Positions 23,301 to 35,841 of a DNA stretch of 64,000 nucleotides are shown here, piece after piece. Source of the DNA: Capitulum mitella (Eukaryota > Arthropoda > Thecostraca > Pollicipedomorpha > Pollicipedidae); the NCBI GenBank assembly GCA_030062745.1, contig CP099841.1, positions 18,417,398 to 18,481,397 of the forward strand, written 5' to 3'. The notes under the pieces were generated by a model. The model made no database searches, was not told the origin of the DNA, and saw nothing but the letters and a program-made list of their open reading frames with translations. The translations under genes and the position numbers were made by a program. How positions within the stretch are numbered: position 1 is the stretch's first letter; every line of letters starts with the position of its first letter.

Positions 23301-26250
23301 TGGGAGCGTGACTGAGCGAGCTTCAGACGTGAGGCGTTTGACATTGATGAGATCACGCACCACAGTTATTTCCTTTCCCTTTCTCATACTCCTGCAGCTA
23401 CCAGAACTTGCTGAATTAACACAGAATAGTCATGCTTTAGACACTCATTTGGGTTGGAAAATCATTGCAAACTAGAAAAATCTCAGTAGGTCAGCTTTTT
23501 GTCTTGTTCTAAAAGAAAATGACTTTTTTTGGGAGATGCCAAAAGGGGTTACGTCAGTTATGTAATGCCCAAATGAAGTTCGTGACGGCTGTCGCTCAGT
23601 TTTCGTCGTCTTTAAAAAATTATTAAGCCTTGTGAAATCACGAGCTTTTGCAGATGTAATGAAGCAGTTCTAAAGTGGATCTTATCGCATTAGTTAAATG
23701 TACTGGTTTGAGCCTGAACAGGAGAACGGGAAGTTTGTACTCAACGAAGTGAAAAATGCCCTGGCCCAAAGCGCGTCACGTGCCATCTTTATGGCATATG
23801 AAACTGCGGTAAATGCTCGATTGCCCAGCATTTATTTTTTCTTGCCACTTTTTTCTCGTAACGGTTCATTCATTTTTTTGCCTGGAAACTGTAAAAACGT
23901 TACGTTGTGCTGATTTCCGTTGTTCGTGTTGATAAATATGTGTACGATGGTATTATGTGGTAATCCATTCGTCGGCCTTTCCGCTATCTCTCGGATGGTA
24001 ACTATCCCAAGAAGTCTGAGGACTGCGATACACCACCGCACTAGAACCGCAGATGCTCTGAAAGCTGATCGTCGTGTACACCTCTCTGGAATGTGAGGAG
24101 AGATCAGAGTGCGTATTAAGTTGAAAAAATGAATTTAATAACAGTTACAGTGACAACGGTAATAGCCTCATGATATTTGTCCCTTTATAAGGTTGTTAGG
24201 CTTGAGTGAAATATATTGCCATCGTGGTAAGGTGTTCGCACCTAATAACACTATTCCCGGCGGGGGGTGAATGCGTCCCCCTCGGATTTTTCGCTTGCCA
24301 GTTCCAGGGTTTTTGATACAGTTTCACAGAACTTGGTGTCTTTTCCTAGCTATTCTTTCTACGTACTGTAACAAGACTTCATAATTCTATTTTGCTCAAG
24401 GGTTGGGCCAGGCAACGTGTTTGGGAGGCCCCTCAGACCATTTTTGGCCCAGTTGAGGGGAAAAGGAAAATGTCTGCCGAAAACAGTATTTTCAAGATAC
24501 AATTAAAAACTTTATATGCCTGTACAGTTGAATAGTTGGGTTAAATTCAGTTACAATCTTGTTCATTTGAGGTCACTTCACAAGGTCGGGCCAAGGTCAA
24601 AATACAAAATCTGGTCTTGCATTGTTAATTCTGGCGTTATTTTTTTCAAATGACAAATCCGGAATACGTATGACGTAGAAGGGTGCCCTCTACTTGTGTT
24701 TCAAGTTTCAGCTTAATATCAGGTCGGGTCACGGAGCTATGAACTAAATGTTAGTTCATAGCTAGTTAGAGCGTACCCTATATCACAACAGCCTTGAAGT
24801 GGAATTTTAGAAATAAAACGAACTGGAATTATTGGAAACGTTTTCAAACAGTAGAAAATGCACATAAGGTACTCCAAATAACTCTAAGGCCACTGGAGGT
24901 CATCTAAGGTTAAAGGTCGTAAGCTGACCTGATGAACATATGGCCATGGCCATTCCCCTTTTTCATGTCCCTGGTACCTCCTGTGCTAATATCATACAAA
25001 TGTTGTCATACGATTTGTACTTCTTTAGCATAACATGACTATTGGAAACTGAAAAAGGGTTTTTAATTTTTTTGTCAGTTCAGTTTTTGAGAAACCAATC
25101 GTCCTATTTTTGAAACAACGTGAACACCTATGGATTTTTGAAAATTTGAAATGTGTGGACCGGTGGTAAAAGCCCCATTCATAATCTCTCGATCCATGCT
25201 AATTTCGTCAAAATTGGTTCATAAATACCAGAGTTATAACAAGTCCAAAAATATGTCATATTTTTTACTTTTTTGCCCCCTGCACTCACCCCTTTCAAAA
25301 TTCTGAAAACCTCGTTTTATAAAAATGTAATTCACGTCATGGTAAATCGCTTGCCGTTTGTTGCGATGAAATCGGACGCGTAGTTCTCGAGGTCTCTGGG
25401 GGCCGAATCCACACCTGCCGGGAATCGGCCATATCGTATAGCCCCCGGGAATAGGGTCAATGGGTTTCACCCTAACAATTTTTTCAGTCGGGACCTTCGA
25501 CGACCTATGGAAAACCCACTGGTTTTCTGTCCTCTGTCCTTTTACGTAGGTTTATTTTCTGGTGCGGTCATCAAATGCCGAACAAGGTGGAAAATATTCA
25601 ACCTGTTAAACATATGAATGGATTTCCCATTAATTCCATGAGATTGCATGTCGTGATTTTCGTCAGCAGGCGAAAGTCAAGTGACATTGATAACCTTCAC
25701 GTTGACAGCAAAATGATTCATGTCTTTAAATTGGGAAGCATTATTTCCGTTATTCGCGTAGACGGACATCGAGAAATGTGGGAGCACAAGCGGTTGGTGA
25801 TGACCAGATTAGTGTTAAGTGCATTGCAAACGGCATGATGAAGCTTGCGATACTTTCGCACTAAAGGTTTTTTGCTTAATGTATACAGCGCATTTTTACA
25901 CGCATGTTCTGCGATGCAAAGGAAGATCTTTGTTGCGATGGATGTCTTCCTTAATACAAAGAAACTAAAACCAACCTTCCAAAATCTGCGCACTAAATCA
26001 ACAAGAAATTGTGGCAGTTGCCATTGCTAACACACGGGTGATGAAGTCACGGCTTTTATTGTTATTACTTATCGTCGACTTTGAATTTTATGCTTCTCAC
26101 AAGAGGGTGTGGTTAATGTACCAAAAACATGAAACTGTGTCGTCACGAACCAGCCAGCCTCCTCCGCCTTCGGAAAATGAACGTACACCTGCCAGCAGAT
26201 GCCCGCGTTCGTCGCGGCACATGTGCTCAGAGCATCTGGCTGAAACATAA
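20340..26250. other. Gene-free region, repeat-like in part
   Basis: No exon supported. From about 24240 to 25560 the DNA carries many AGGTCA/AAGGTC words and phrases resembling dispersed invertebrate repeats, in the style of the 56.6-57.8 kb region. A 13-bp perfect hairpin lies at 24735-24763. On the - strand at 21731-22135 a 134-codon frame has weak similarity in style to the region after the RT active site of LINEs, too weak to call. Confidence 0.4.
24735..24763. repeat. Perfect 13-bp hairpin
   Basis: AGCTATGAACTAA, a 3-base loop ATG, then the exact reverse complement TTAGTTCATAGCT. No associated gene or terminator-like T run. Confidence 0.8.
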
Positions 26251-26269
26251 TTTTACGCAACGTTGCACC

Positions 26270-26990
26270 GATTGACACGCCAGCCGACGACGTTACACTC
26301 GCTGTGGCGGCATTACGACGACCGGACGGCCGTGCAAGTTTCGCCACACGGTCGGCAAACATCAGCGTGGCGCGGCGGCTGGGAACTGACGCCATTCGTT
26401 GGTGACGTAACGCTGAGATGACTCCCCTCAGGCCGAGCGGCCGGCGGGCCCGAGCCGGACTGTACTGAGCCGCCGCCGTCCGCGCTGGCGCCTCCAGCGG
26501 CGAACACGGCGCCGTGCAGCGCCGTCATCACGGCCCACGTCACAGGATGATGGGCCGATCGCGGCGCCGCCGGCCGGGCGCCAGGCGCCGTCGCCGGGCA
26601 GCGGGGGTCTCGTTAAGCCGCCGCCGCAGGCGACGCCGGCGCGAGGCGCCGCGCGCCGCGCTCGGCTGGCGACAAGGTCAGAAGGTCGCCAGCCGTGAAG
26701 GTCGCGGCCGGAGCGGACCGCCGCGCCGCGCCCAAGCGGAAACCAGGTCGGCCGTGCCGCCGCCCGATCAGCGCCGACCTCGGCTGCCCCGGGGCATGAC
26801 CTCACGAGCCCCGGGCCCGGTCTCACCCGCGGCGGGGCATGGCCTCACGAGTCCTGGCCTCGACCTCGCCCGCCCCGGGGCATAACCTCACGAGCCCTGG
26901 CCCGGTCGCACCCGCGCCGGGGCATGACCTCACGAGTCCCGGGTCCGACCTTCGACTTCTCGGGGCATGTTTTGGCCGAAGGGTGACCTC
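26270..26990. promoter_or_regulatory. CpG island, no exon identified
   Basis: GC- and CpG-dense block with several frames open at once on both strands, none with recognisable content. It runs directly into a 42-bp minisatellite. A promoter role is inferred only from composition. Confidence 0.25.
26790..26965. repeat. 42-43-bp GC-rich minisatellite, 4 copies
   Basis: Units begin GGGGCATGACCTCACGAG at about 26791, 26834, 26877 and 26919, followed by a C/G-rich spacer ending CACCCGCG. A fifth, degenerate partial copy (GGGGCATG ... GACCTCACGAA) follows near 26961-26997. The units carry the palindrome-like TGACCTCA word. Confidence 0.8.
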
Positions 26991-26999
26991 ACGAACAGC

Positions 27000-29900
27000 A
27001 GGTTATGGTCCCGAATCTCCAGAGTGCATCGGGGCATGGTCCACCCAATCCAGAACATGCCGGCAGCCTCTTGGTCCCGCTGCCGTGACGGTTGAACACG
27101 ACGCCTACACAGGCCAGCGACGGTCCATTACTGTGATGGATGGCAACAATAGACGAGATCCCTGAACACTTCCCAGTAACTGAAACGGACTGCTGTGGAG
27201 TTTTTTTTTTTACTTGCCGTGACCACAAGGCCACCTGGAGAAACGAGATCAAATCCCTTCGCTTTCCTGTGGTGTCCCAAACGTTTTTTTTCATGTGCGG
27301 GAGACATGTCGTCGTTGGCGCGTCACAAGCGTGATATAATTCAGCCAGCTACATCTATTGACCGCTGCTGTAGATTGGGATGAACTGCGACGTTCATCCC
27401 TGGATATTGCGTTGAAAAGAATGACTACGTGACTATAGTTCTGACTACAGACAATGACTGCAGTTGTACTGTAGTGAAATTGCATCACTTGTTTTCATGA
27501 GACTGTTGCGTCATTCAAAAACATAAGCACTGATGCCCTGCTATCGTGAGAAATGCCATGGTTACCCTCCCAAGTAATTAAAACCAGGATGTCTTCCATT
27601 AGAGATGCTCAAAGATACGGACATCTCACGTGATGTTTATGTCGATCTGATTCCGCTTTATATAGCTGGCATGGATTTTACAGCCGGAACTAGTGCCGGT
27701 AACTACCTATTCCGGAAGTTGTTACAGTCAAGTTTCTTAGTAAAAAAGGGGATTAGTGGTTCGCGTGAGGTGGAAGCTAGCCTATTTCTTTGCATAGGAT
27801 GCCTGTTTACTTCCACAATGGTATTGATATGCATCTAGCACACGCCAGGTACAGTTGTACGAGGAAAATGCTACGGTTGCCTGCAATACAAGGCAAAACT
27901 GGCAGGTGGACCCGTGGTCGTGGCCTAAATTCACTCTGATTTATAACGTACAGGATCTCACCAGCTGCTTAACGGTTGCCAGTTATTGTTCTAGATCGGA
28001 AACAGCTATCAGGGTCTTTTAAAACTAGGATTCGAAACCTGAAAATGCTCAACGGTTTCAGTCTACCGCAGATGTGGTTCATGTTAAGACAACTGACGTG
28101 GCAAAAAGGTAAAATCTGTGAAATTTTAACCAGTTTTTACCTTTTCGGGAATCGAGTGCAATCACTCTTCGTTTCCCCAAGATGTTGTATTATTACAGAA
28201 CAAGAAGACAAAGACCATCCCATGACATAGTCAGTTCCAAGGAGAGTGAATGGTTTGTGGAAATGAGCCTATCCAACGTAGTCTTGCGCCGTGTTGGGTT
28301 TCCAGAAATCTCCTTGGAGCACACCCCGTCTGGGAGATAGAGATCGCACAAAAGAAGACACAGGTTTTCTTCTTGGAATCGACTAAAAAAATCAAATCGA
28401 TTGGTACTTATACCCGTTTATAGTTCAGATCATAAACAGCCGCAAAGTTGAAGACACGTTTGTGCTGTGTAAAGGAGGACATTCAGCTTTTCCAAGATAC
28501 CTTGATAATCGGCTTACGTGGCCTTCTTGTGTAGCCATGCCTCAGCAGCACTTCATCGCAAAGAGGGAGCGCCATCGTTTGCCAACTGGCCCGCGAGGGC
28601 CTAGCTCTAGCCATAAGCTGATGGCTCGGAGCTTTCGTGGAGGAGACGAGCTAGCCGAAGCGCAAAGTGCCTCTGGATAGGCGAAAATTCAGCTGGCAGG
28701 CATGAGACGTGCCTAAAGCCCGGCGAACGTGCACTTTTGGAGACAACAGAACCGTGGGAAAGAGGCTTTAAAGCAAATTGGACGGGTCTGGCTCGCGGCC
28801 GCGTCTGATTTGAATATGCATGCAAACGTTTGGCCGACAGCTATGGTACTTACATGCAAATGTGCATAAGTGAACGGAGTGACGTCATGGCAGCTGGATT
28901 TGTGGGATGCTGTGGTTTTGCCATTTTTTTACAACGATTGTCCATTGTTGTAAACGATTCGGTTTAACTGCATTATTTATACGTAGACAATTGCTAATGC
29001 CACCGTGATGATTAAACGTGTCTAAATTATAATGCTGAGCCATGATTTCATTAGCGATCGTGTTTTAGTAATAGCAAACTGTGGCAAAAGACTCTGATGC
29101 CGTTGGTTATAAATCACGGGAAAGTATATGAAACCGAGACGTGCCAGTGCAGAAAACCCTGAAATGTGGTTGAAATGAAAAAAATCATCTCCAATCACCC
29201 GTGGCAGCACGCTACCAAAATACGAGCTGTCGCTGGCGTAACTTTCAGCTGCCCGCCCTTTGGCTCTGCTGTTCCATGCAGTGCTTCCCTATGCATCGCC
29301 CTGCTCACGTCATTCCTTCCCCACATTTGGAATCTAGCACTGGCCATTCATGGCAAGTTCCCGACAGGCCCAGCCGCTCGGATGCTGTACCGTTTGGCGT
29401 GTACCCAGCGTTCGGCTGCGTTTCCTGCAGCGGTGACACGTGAGACGAGCGGCACGGCACGTCCCGCCCCAGACATCGGCCAGAAACCGTGGTCAAGGCC
29501 GCCGGCCCTGCCGCCGCCCCCGTCTCATAAACAGGCGCGACAGTGCCGCGCGCCAGTCAGGCGCGTCAGGCGTGAATGATAGGCGTGAATTCGGCAATCG
29601 GGCGAGGGGCCGGAGGGCACGTGGTGCCCCCCCCCCTCCCCGCCTTGCGGTGGCGCCCCGAAGGTGGTCAGTGGACTTCTCCGTCCGATCTGCGATCAGC
29701 TGATCAGTTGATGTTAAGCTTTCGGCCCACTGTAATCTGCACGCTGTCCTGCGTCGAATGACTCCAGGAGTTTTCCAGAATGTTATCATTGAAGTTTGAA
29801 CATGAGCAGTTTGGTTGTTTATCAGCATGTAGTCAATGATTATCGTATTTTGAACCGAGTATTATATGCAAAGACTGAAATGAGATAAGTTACACGTATG

Positions 29901-32160
29901 GATCGAATGTCTGTTATGTCCATAGGGCATAATAATGCACATAATGCACACACGTGCATTTTTAGCCAGAAAGTACGGTTAATAACATACGCGCAATCTT
30001 CTGTTTGTAAAGTAAGAGGTCAGAGCCGCTCGAAGTCATTCACCCTTGTCTTCATCCTTGTTTCCCTGGTTTATTTGATGCCACTACACTTAAGCAAAGG
30101 AATGATCCCGCTAATATCAGGCTTCGTCTGCATACTTTTGAGACTGCTGCTTGCAATCCGTCCAGTCGTGCGTGTAAACCGTTCATAGCAATGCAGTGAA
30201 TTAAGCTCCAGCTTTACCGGCCAAGCCGGTTTGAGAAATCGTGTCATCTTGTTGGAAACACAAACGGGGAAACCGTCATACAGGAGGTCGGAGGGATGTG
30301 TAACTTATCTCCGTGCAAAAGAAAGTTAAGAATGTCCCCATGTTGTTGCGGAATGGGTACAAAATATCATTGCGTCAATTGGGCGGTACAACGGTCCAGT
30401 TAAGCTGGTGCTCAAGTGGAAAAAATATACTGCTGCCTTTGAAATATGTTCCGTTATCAAAACCATTTATCAGATGCAGCGCATTTAATTTTAAAAGGTA
30501 ATTTCGATATGTTCCAGTTTTTAAAGCCATAAAAATGAAATATTGCATTTGATGTTCACGCACATGAATATGCATTAATGTTTTCCTTGTTTATAATATG
30601 CATTGCTGTTCTTTTTAAGTTTCACTAACCGCAGTTTTTGCGTAAACTACCAAGGATAGATGGTTCCCAGAAGCATGGATCATGGGGTTTGGTTTTAAAC
30701 ACAGCTTTTTATTTGGCTCTGTTGGTCGGTTAAGATCCGACCCCTCGCGTGACCAGGTGTCGGTGTGACAACACGATTGGTATTCGGAAGGAACAAAGCT
30801 GTTTGTTTGGTAAATCCACATCAGAACATGGACTGCAAGCAGTGGCGGGCCCATTTTTAAACCTCTAACACGTTTTTTACTACTGATTTCCCGAATACGG
30901 CAGTCTCGGTATACGAACCCCCGTCTCGTTCTCGCCACAAACACTTGAGCATGGCTTAGATGTTGAAAGCGCAGCTCAGACGACTGTCGTCTTAGAGATC
31001 TGTTTCACTGTTCCTTATGCTGAGACAGGCCACATGGACTAAATGCGTGCATGTTTCTGGCATAGCAGCGTTCCTGAAACGTTTGGGAAGACTTTCGTTA
31101 ACTCACAATAAACTGCATACCTAAACACTGGGAGGCTTAGCCAGTGGTTCTTTTATGTGTGTTTGCCTTCCTTGTACATGATCAGATATAAAGATGGCTT
31201 CATTTGAACATACTGCTGACTGGAACTGTCTTCACATCTTCGTACGTCTGCGCAGAACTAAAGTTGATAATGGAAAGACTGCATATACGGCTTGCGTCCA
31301 TGATTATAGTATGAAAAACACTAATATACATATGTAGCTGTTTGGTTCTGATGATTCCACTGATGATCGCGTTATCAGCCTACTTCATTTAGGGTTGTCA
31401 TCTAAATCAAGCAGAACAGGTGTTCCCCGAGACAGCTGTCAATGGTGTGATGTCAGAGCTGTATGTCACGAACAATAGGTTGGACAATGTGCCGGATACA
31501 AAGGCCAGATTAGTTTTGAACAAGGTAAACACTCCAGGAAGTCCGTCACAATGACGCAGACCATTTTTGCGATGGCATATGGGACGAGGTTTTCAAGTAC
31601 AGGATATTAGCAATTCTAATGAACTTTTTGTGCTCGGGTTAAGCTCACTGGCTTTGCGTGACTTTCACGATTCTTTTTCCAAAAACAGACAGCGAAAGCT
31701 GATAAAATTCCGAAAGGCACGCTCTCGAGCAACGCGAACATGCACGCTGTGTCGCCACTTTATGTATTCCACATGGTCAAAGAGAAGAAAGGCCCTCCTG
31801 CGTGCCTTTGCCGTGTTGTGTTCATCTGCTGCCATTTCAAAACCGTCATATCCAATCCATCATATTCAAATCCATAAGAAGCTGATATCCCATAAAATTT
31901 TTAATCTATTAAAACGACATTCATAAGTCAGAGTTTCAAAAAATGCCTTATTTCTAATATTTAGCATCATCAGGGACTTGTTATTATACGACCACTGTCG
32001 TGCAATTTTGTTACATGCAATAGAAGCTGGAATGAGCTGGAAGACAGAATGCACATATGCACAGAGTACTACTGAACAAACATAATACATGGGATGTCGT
32101 GTACGAAGACCGTTCGTCCCAGCGAAGACACCTGTGTCCACCGTTCGGCGCTGCCGCTCC
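27000..32160. other. Gene-free region
   Basis: No exon supported over 5.1 kb. Frames are short. A TGACGTCA octamer occurs at 28880-28887 outside any CpG island. A GC-rich patch at 29400-29700 opens overlapping frames on both strands without recognisable content. Confidence 0.45.
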
Positions 32161-32176
32161 CGCGTGCTTCAGAGTG

Positions 32177-32222
32177 CCCCCCCCCCCCCCCCCCCCTCTA
32201 ACGGGCACCTGTCGCGCCGCAG
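32177..32222 (+). promoter_or_regulatory. Possible 3' splice site in the 5' UTR of gene A
   Basis: A C20 run (32177-32196) is followed by TCTAAC (branch-point-like), a CT-containing stretch and CGCCGCAG ending at 32222. This reads as a polypyrimidine tract plus acceptor just upstream of the first coding exon of gene A, so the 5' UTR may begin in a separate upstream exon. Alternatively the C run is a simple repeat in a GC-rich promoter. Confidence 0.3.
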
Positions 32223-32237
32223 GTCCGACGGCCAAGC

Positions 32238-32309
32238 ATGGCTGAAATCTACCGCCCGGTGCGCCCCCCGTACTGGACCCGCCCGAGCCGGCCGCGGCCT
32301 GCCCGCTAA
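32238..32309 (+). promoter_or_regulatory. In-frame upstream ORF of gene A (23 codons)
   Basis: An ATG in strong context (AGCATGG) opens 23 codons beginning MAEIYRPV and ends at TAA 32307-32309, only nine bases before the main ATG at 32319 and in the same reading frame. This arrangement could lower initiation at the main start, allow reinitiation, or, if the stop is read through or is an assembly error, extend the protein by 27 residues. Confidence 0.45.
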
Positions 32310-32318
32310 CGGCCCGGC

Positions 32319-32440
32319 ATGCTCAAGTGGCTGACCGGTCGGCGGCCGGCGGCCGAGCCGGTCCTGCTCACCGACGACCCGCTGGCCACCATCTCGGCCC
32401 GAGCCGAGCGCAGCCGCCAGCCCGTCTACGGCGTCACCAG
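32319..32440 (+). CDS. Gene A exon 1: N-terminus of a tail-anchored protein of unknown function
   Basis: First coding exon of a three-exon gene (joined with 35842-37588 and 39052-39246; 687 residues). It encodes 40 codons plus two bases, from MLKWLTGRRP to the sequence VYGVT, and ends at a good donor, CCAG|GTACGG. The start was chosen because an in-frame TAA lies four codons upstream. The split AG|G codon is completed exactly by the first base of exon 2, giving Arg41, which supports the join. There is no signal peptide. Codon use is strongly GC3-biased, like exons 2 and 3 and unlike flanking intron DNA. The intron that follows (32441-35841) is 3.4 kb and shows no further exon. Confidence 0.65.
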
Positions 32441-35400
32441 GTACGGCGCGCCGGACGGTCTTTCGCTGTCTGTCCCGAGCAGGGGAGGAGGCCATAGACC
32501 GGTGTCGAGTGTTGAGTCGAGGTGCTGTCGGAAAAAGTGTCGTTTGCTGTTCGCCGGTGGAGCGGGAACGCGGCGGGCGCTTGTTGCGCCGCGGCTGTTC
32601 GTGATTGGTTGGTGGCGAGTGTGATCAAAAGTGAGGACCGTGCGGTTCGGCCCGTGGAACCCGTGTTCAGACTGCGGGCTTGTGAGAGTGGAGCAGACGT
32701 TTTCCAGATGCTGTGTAGGTCTGGTTTCGTCCCATGAATCTGCGCTGGTCCGCTCAGGGTGTGCCGGACTGCGCTTGAAGCGTTTGTCGGGAGCTGGATG
32801 CTGACAGCCATGTTTGCTCTCCACAATGTCGTACCGCTGGTATTCTGCATGAAGTCCAAATGCGTAACATAACCCACCCATTTGTTCACGTAAATGTTCT
32901 ATGCCAGATGTCTTTTGGTTCTTTTCCTCACGCATGCGATTTCTTGTGTACCATAAATCATGAAATGTCAATGCGAAATCGACATAGTGTGTTCGTATTA
33001 GTTACCAGAGCAGCTGAGATACAGGCTCATTAGCGACGCCGTCCACGCAGTCCTATAAAAAAAATGCGATGTTCGCAAGGAACGGTTATTTCAAGGTGCG
33101 GAACTCGTTATTTTTTGTGTAATGGCTGGTAAGGTGCGCACAACACGGCCATTGTTGCGGCCATTGGACATGACTTGCGTCGCTGGCATTGGGCGTGAGG
33201 ACATTTACGACCAGGCTGGGCTGCGTGACGGCGACTTTTTATGTCGATCTGCTAGCTAGATGGATGACTCTGCCCAACTGCGCGACACAGAGGCCAGTGA
33301 CAGCTCACCTGAAGGTGTCTTGCTCAAACCTGATGGCTAAGCAGTTGCTGCTAGCAATTCAAACGAACCAAAAATTGCGCTTCCGGTAGGTTATCGTATG
33401 CTTAAATCACAACCAATGCGTCATTACGGAAAACGTAGACGTCAAACTCCTGGTTAGCTCTGGTTTGCTATTCAGTTACCAATGCAGCAACAAATTAGTC
33501 CAGGTAGTCGAAATCCTCGTACGTTCCATGTGTCATTTGTAGCTTGACTGCTTTTTATGACGATTTTTTCATTTTTGAAATAGATGCTCTGTATTTACGA
33601 CATGAAGTATTCAAGCTCAGTGAAGTATTCGGTTGTCAGGTCTATGTAAATGATGAGTCTTGCCATTGTTTCGTAAGCCACTGAACATTTTGCATAGCAA
33701 AGTGATGTAAGTGTTTGATTACCAGTACCATACTGATGAAATTATAACATAATTCAGTTAGTATTGCCAATATTGTCCATCAGCATTGTTATGCAGCATA
33801 TGTTCCATGAGTATGTACTCGAAGTCGCAAGGTGCTGCCTCATCTATTCGAAGTACGGATTTGTCGCAAAACGTATGTACTTTGATGTTAGTAATAAACG
33901 TCTAGATGCTGCGATAGTTTTCGTGCACTTTAATTGACATCTTTATGTTAATACAGGACCATAATTGCATGAAACATTTACGACACCTAATTATGTTGAA
34001 CGTAAAACCAAGAACCCAAGAAGGGGAGGATCTCTTCAAATGCATGCGTGGACTATTTACATGAATATTCACATGATTAGGTTTTGAATACTGCCCACAA
34101 CTGTGTAATGTTTCGATTTCAATGGTCCTGGTTGCGTTCTCGTTGAATCAAGGCAAGGTGATGATGAAGGGAATTGCAGGGATCTAGATGCACGTCCTAC
34201 CTTGGTGCTGGGCGTTGTGGAGGGTGTGCAGTATTACAGGAGCTGTGAGGAGTATTTGCCGTGCTCACTCAGCGGACCTTGACCGTTCCGTACCATGATT
34301 GATTATTCGCAGAGCCGCATGGCAACTGCCCTTGGCTGCTTGAAATTCTCCACAGCGCGTCGGTAAGCCGAATACCTCTGTGATTTACATTCTGTTGGCC
34401 TGCTTTCTCGGATGCGCATGTGCCAACAGTTTTCAGAGCATTCCGCGGTGCATGTAATGCAATTTCAATAGGCCCTTTTCTCAGAAAGGTGCCGACACCC
34501 TGTATCCGGGCCCATCTCAGCGCCACGGCTCGAAAACAAATTCCAGCCGTGCCAGCCGCAGCACTGCGTCATGAAATGCGCGGAAAACACGTCAGGAGAT
34601 ATCCGCAGTAAACTAGGTGGTAGTGCCAATGACGATGTTGTCACGGTCCAAAAAACGGCGTCTCACTAATTTGACGCGCCAGAAAAATCCCGATGAATGC
34701 CGTATCTTACTCATCAGCGCTTGGATTCGCCAACAGATGGCAAACCGGGTTTGCTGTGGCCGTTAGAAACGATGAACAAAAAGATTTTTGCGCTCATTGA
34801 CATCTGACGTTTCATGGAAAGACATGCACCGCATGACAGGGTTTTGCAAGAAATCAGGTGTTTCATCACTCATCTAATCTTGGAAAATGCTTCAGCAGTT
34901 TCTTCATTCTGGCCGTGATTCACAGTTTCTGTGACCGAAGCTTCCCTGAATAGTTTTTCTTCTGTTCAGGTGCTTCCACGGTGTCGGTCTCCCCATCCTC
35001 TGAGCTAGTTCAGTGGCGTCTCACAACGGTTCAGTCCGAGCGGGCAGTTTAATGTGTCGGGGGACATCCTGTGTCGTGTTATTAGGTCATGGTAACCGCT
35101 CAGTTATCTTTTGGTCATATGACTCGCAGCCGAGGGTTGTGTTTCCGCGCAGTGCGTTCCGTTAATTGCAGCTTTTTAGATATAATATGTTACGGATGTT
35201 ATGTGCTTGTGCTGTCATCCTTCTGGTTTTGAGACAGTGAGGTTTCAGCCTGATGAATTGAAATTATGGCGGTTGTGCAATACGAGCGTGAAATCTCGTG
35301 AACTAGTGATCAATTCGGTGTCGGATTGCGCGTTTCTGGACGTTTGCTCCGCGCACATTATCTCCGTGCGATGATGTATTCCCCTCGTCCTGTGCACAGC

Positions 35401-35841
35401 CGGGCATACCTTTTCGTGACTGACAGCATACCGGGCGGGGAGGCACCTGGTGTGGACCTCAAGAACGCGAACGCTTGGTTAAACGATGAAACGTGTAGAC
35501 GCGACCTGCACGCGGTGACTGCGATCGCGGTCCACTGAGCACAGGCCCCGTGCAGGCAGCAGCGACCGACCCGGAAAGCGGCGGCTCATTTTCGCGGAAC
35601 GCTTCCGCGGGCGGTGCGCAAAAGCACTCCCAGCGACCCTGTTTTTGCCGCGCTCGGATGCTCCGACAGCCCGTCAGCTGTCGGCGGTGAAATCACCGGC
35701 TGGCCGCGGTCGGGCAGCCGCGTCGCTTTTCGTCCGCCGGCGCCATTGTCGCTGTCCGCCGGAGCGGCGGCGGCGGCGGGCGCGGTCGCAGCCTCGCGCC
35801 GCCGCGCGGACTCGGACGTGACTCACGGCCTGCTGTTCCAG
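32441..35841 (+). other. Intron 1 of gene A
   Basis: GT-AG intron of 3.4 kb without supported genes or strong repeats. The last 280 bp (from about 35560) become CpG-rich, so an alternative promoter next to exon 2 is possible. An in-frame TGA at 35819-35821 shows that exon 2 does not extend upstream in its frame. Confidence 0.55.
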
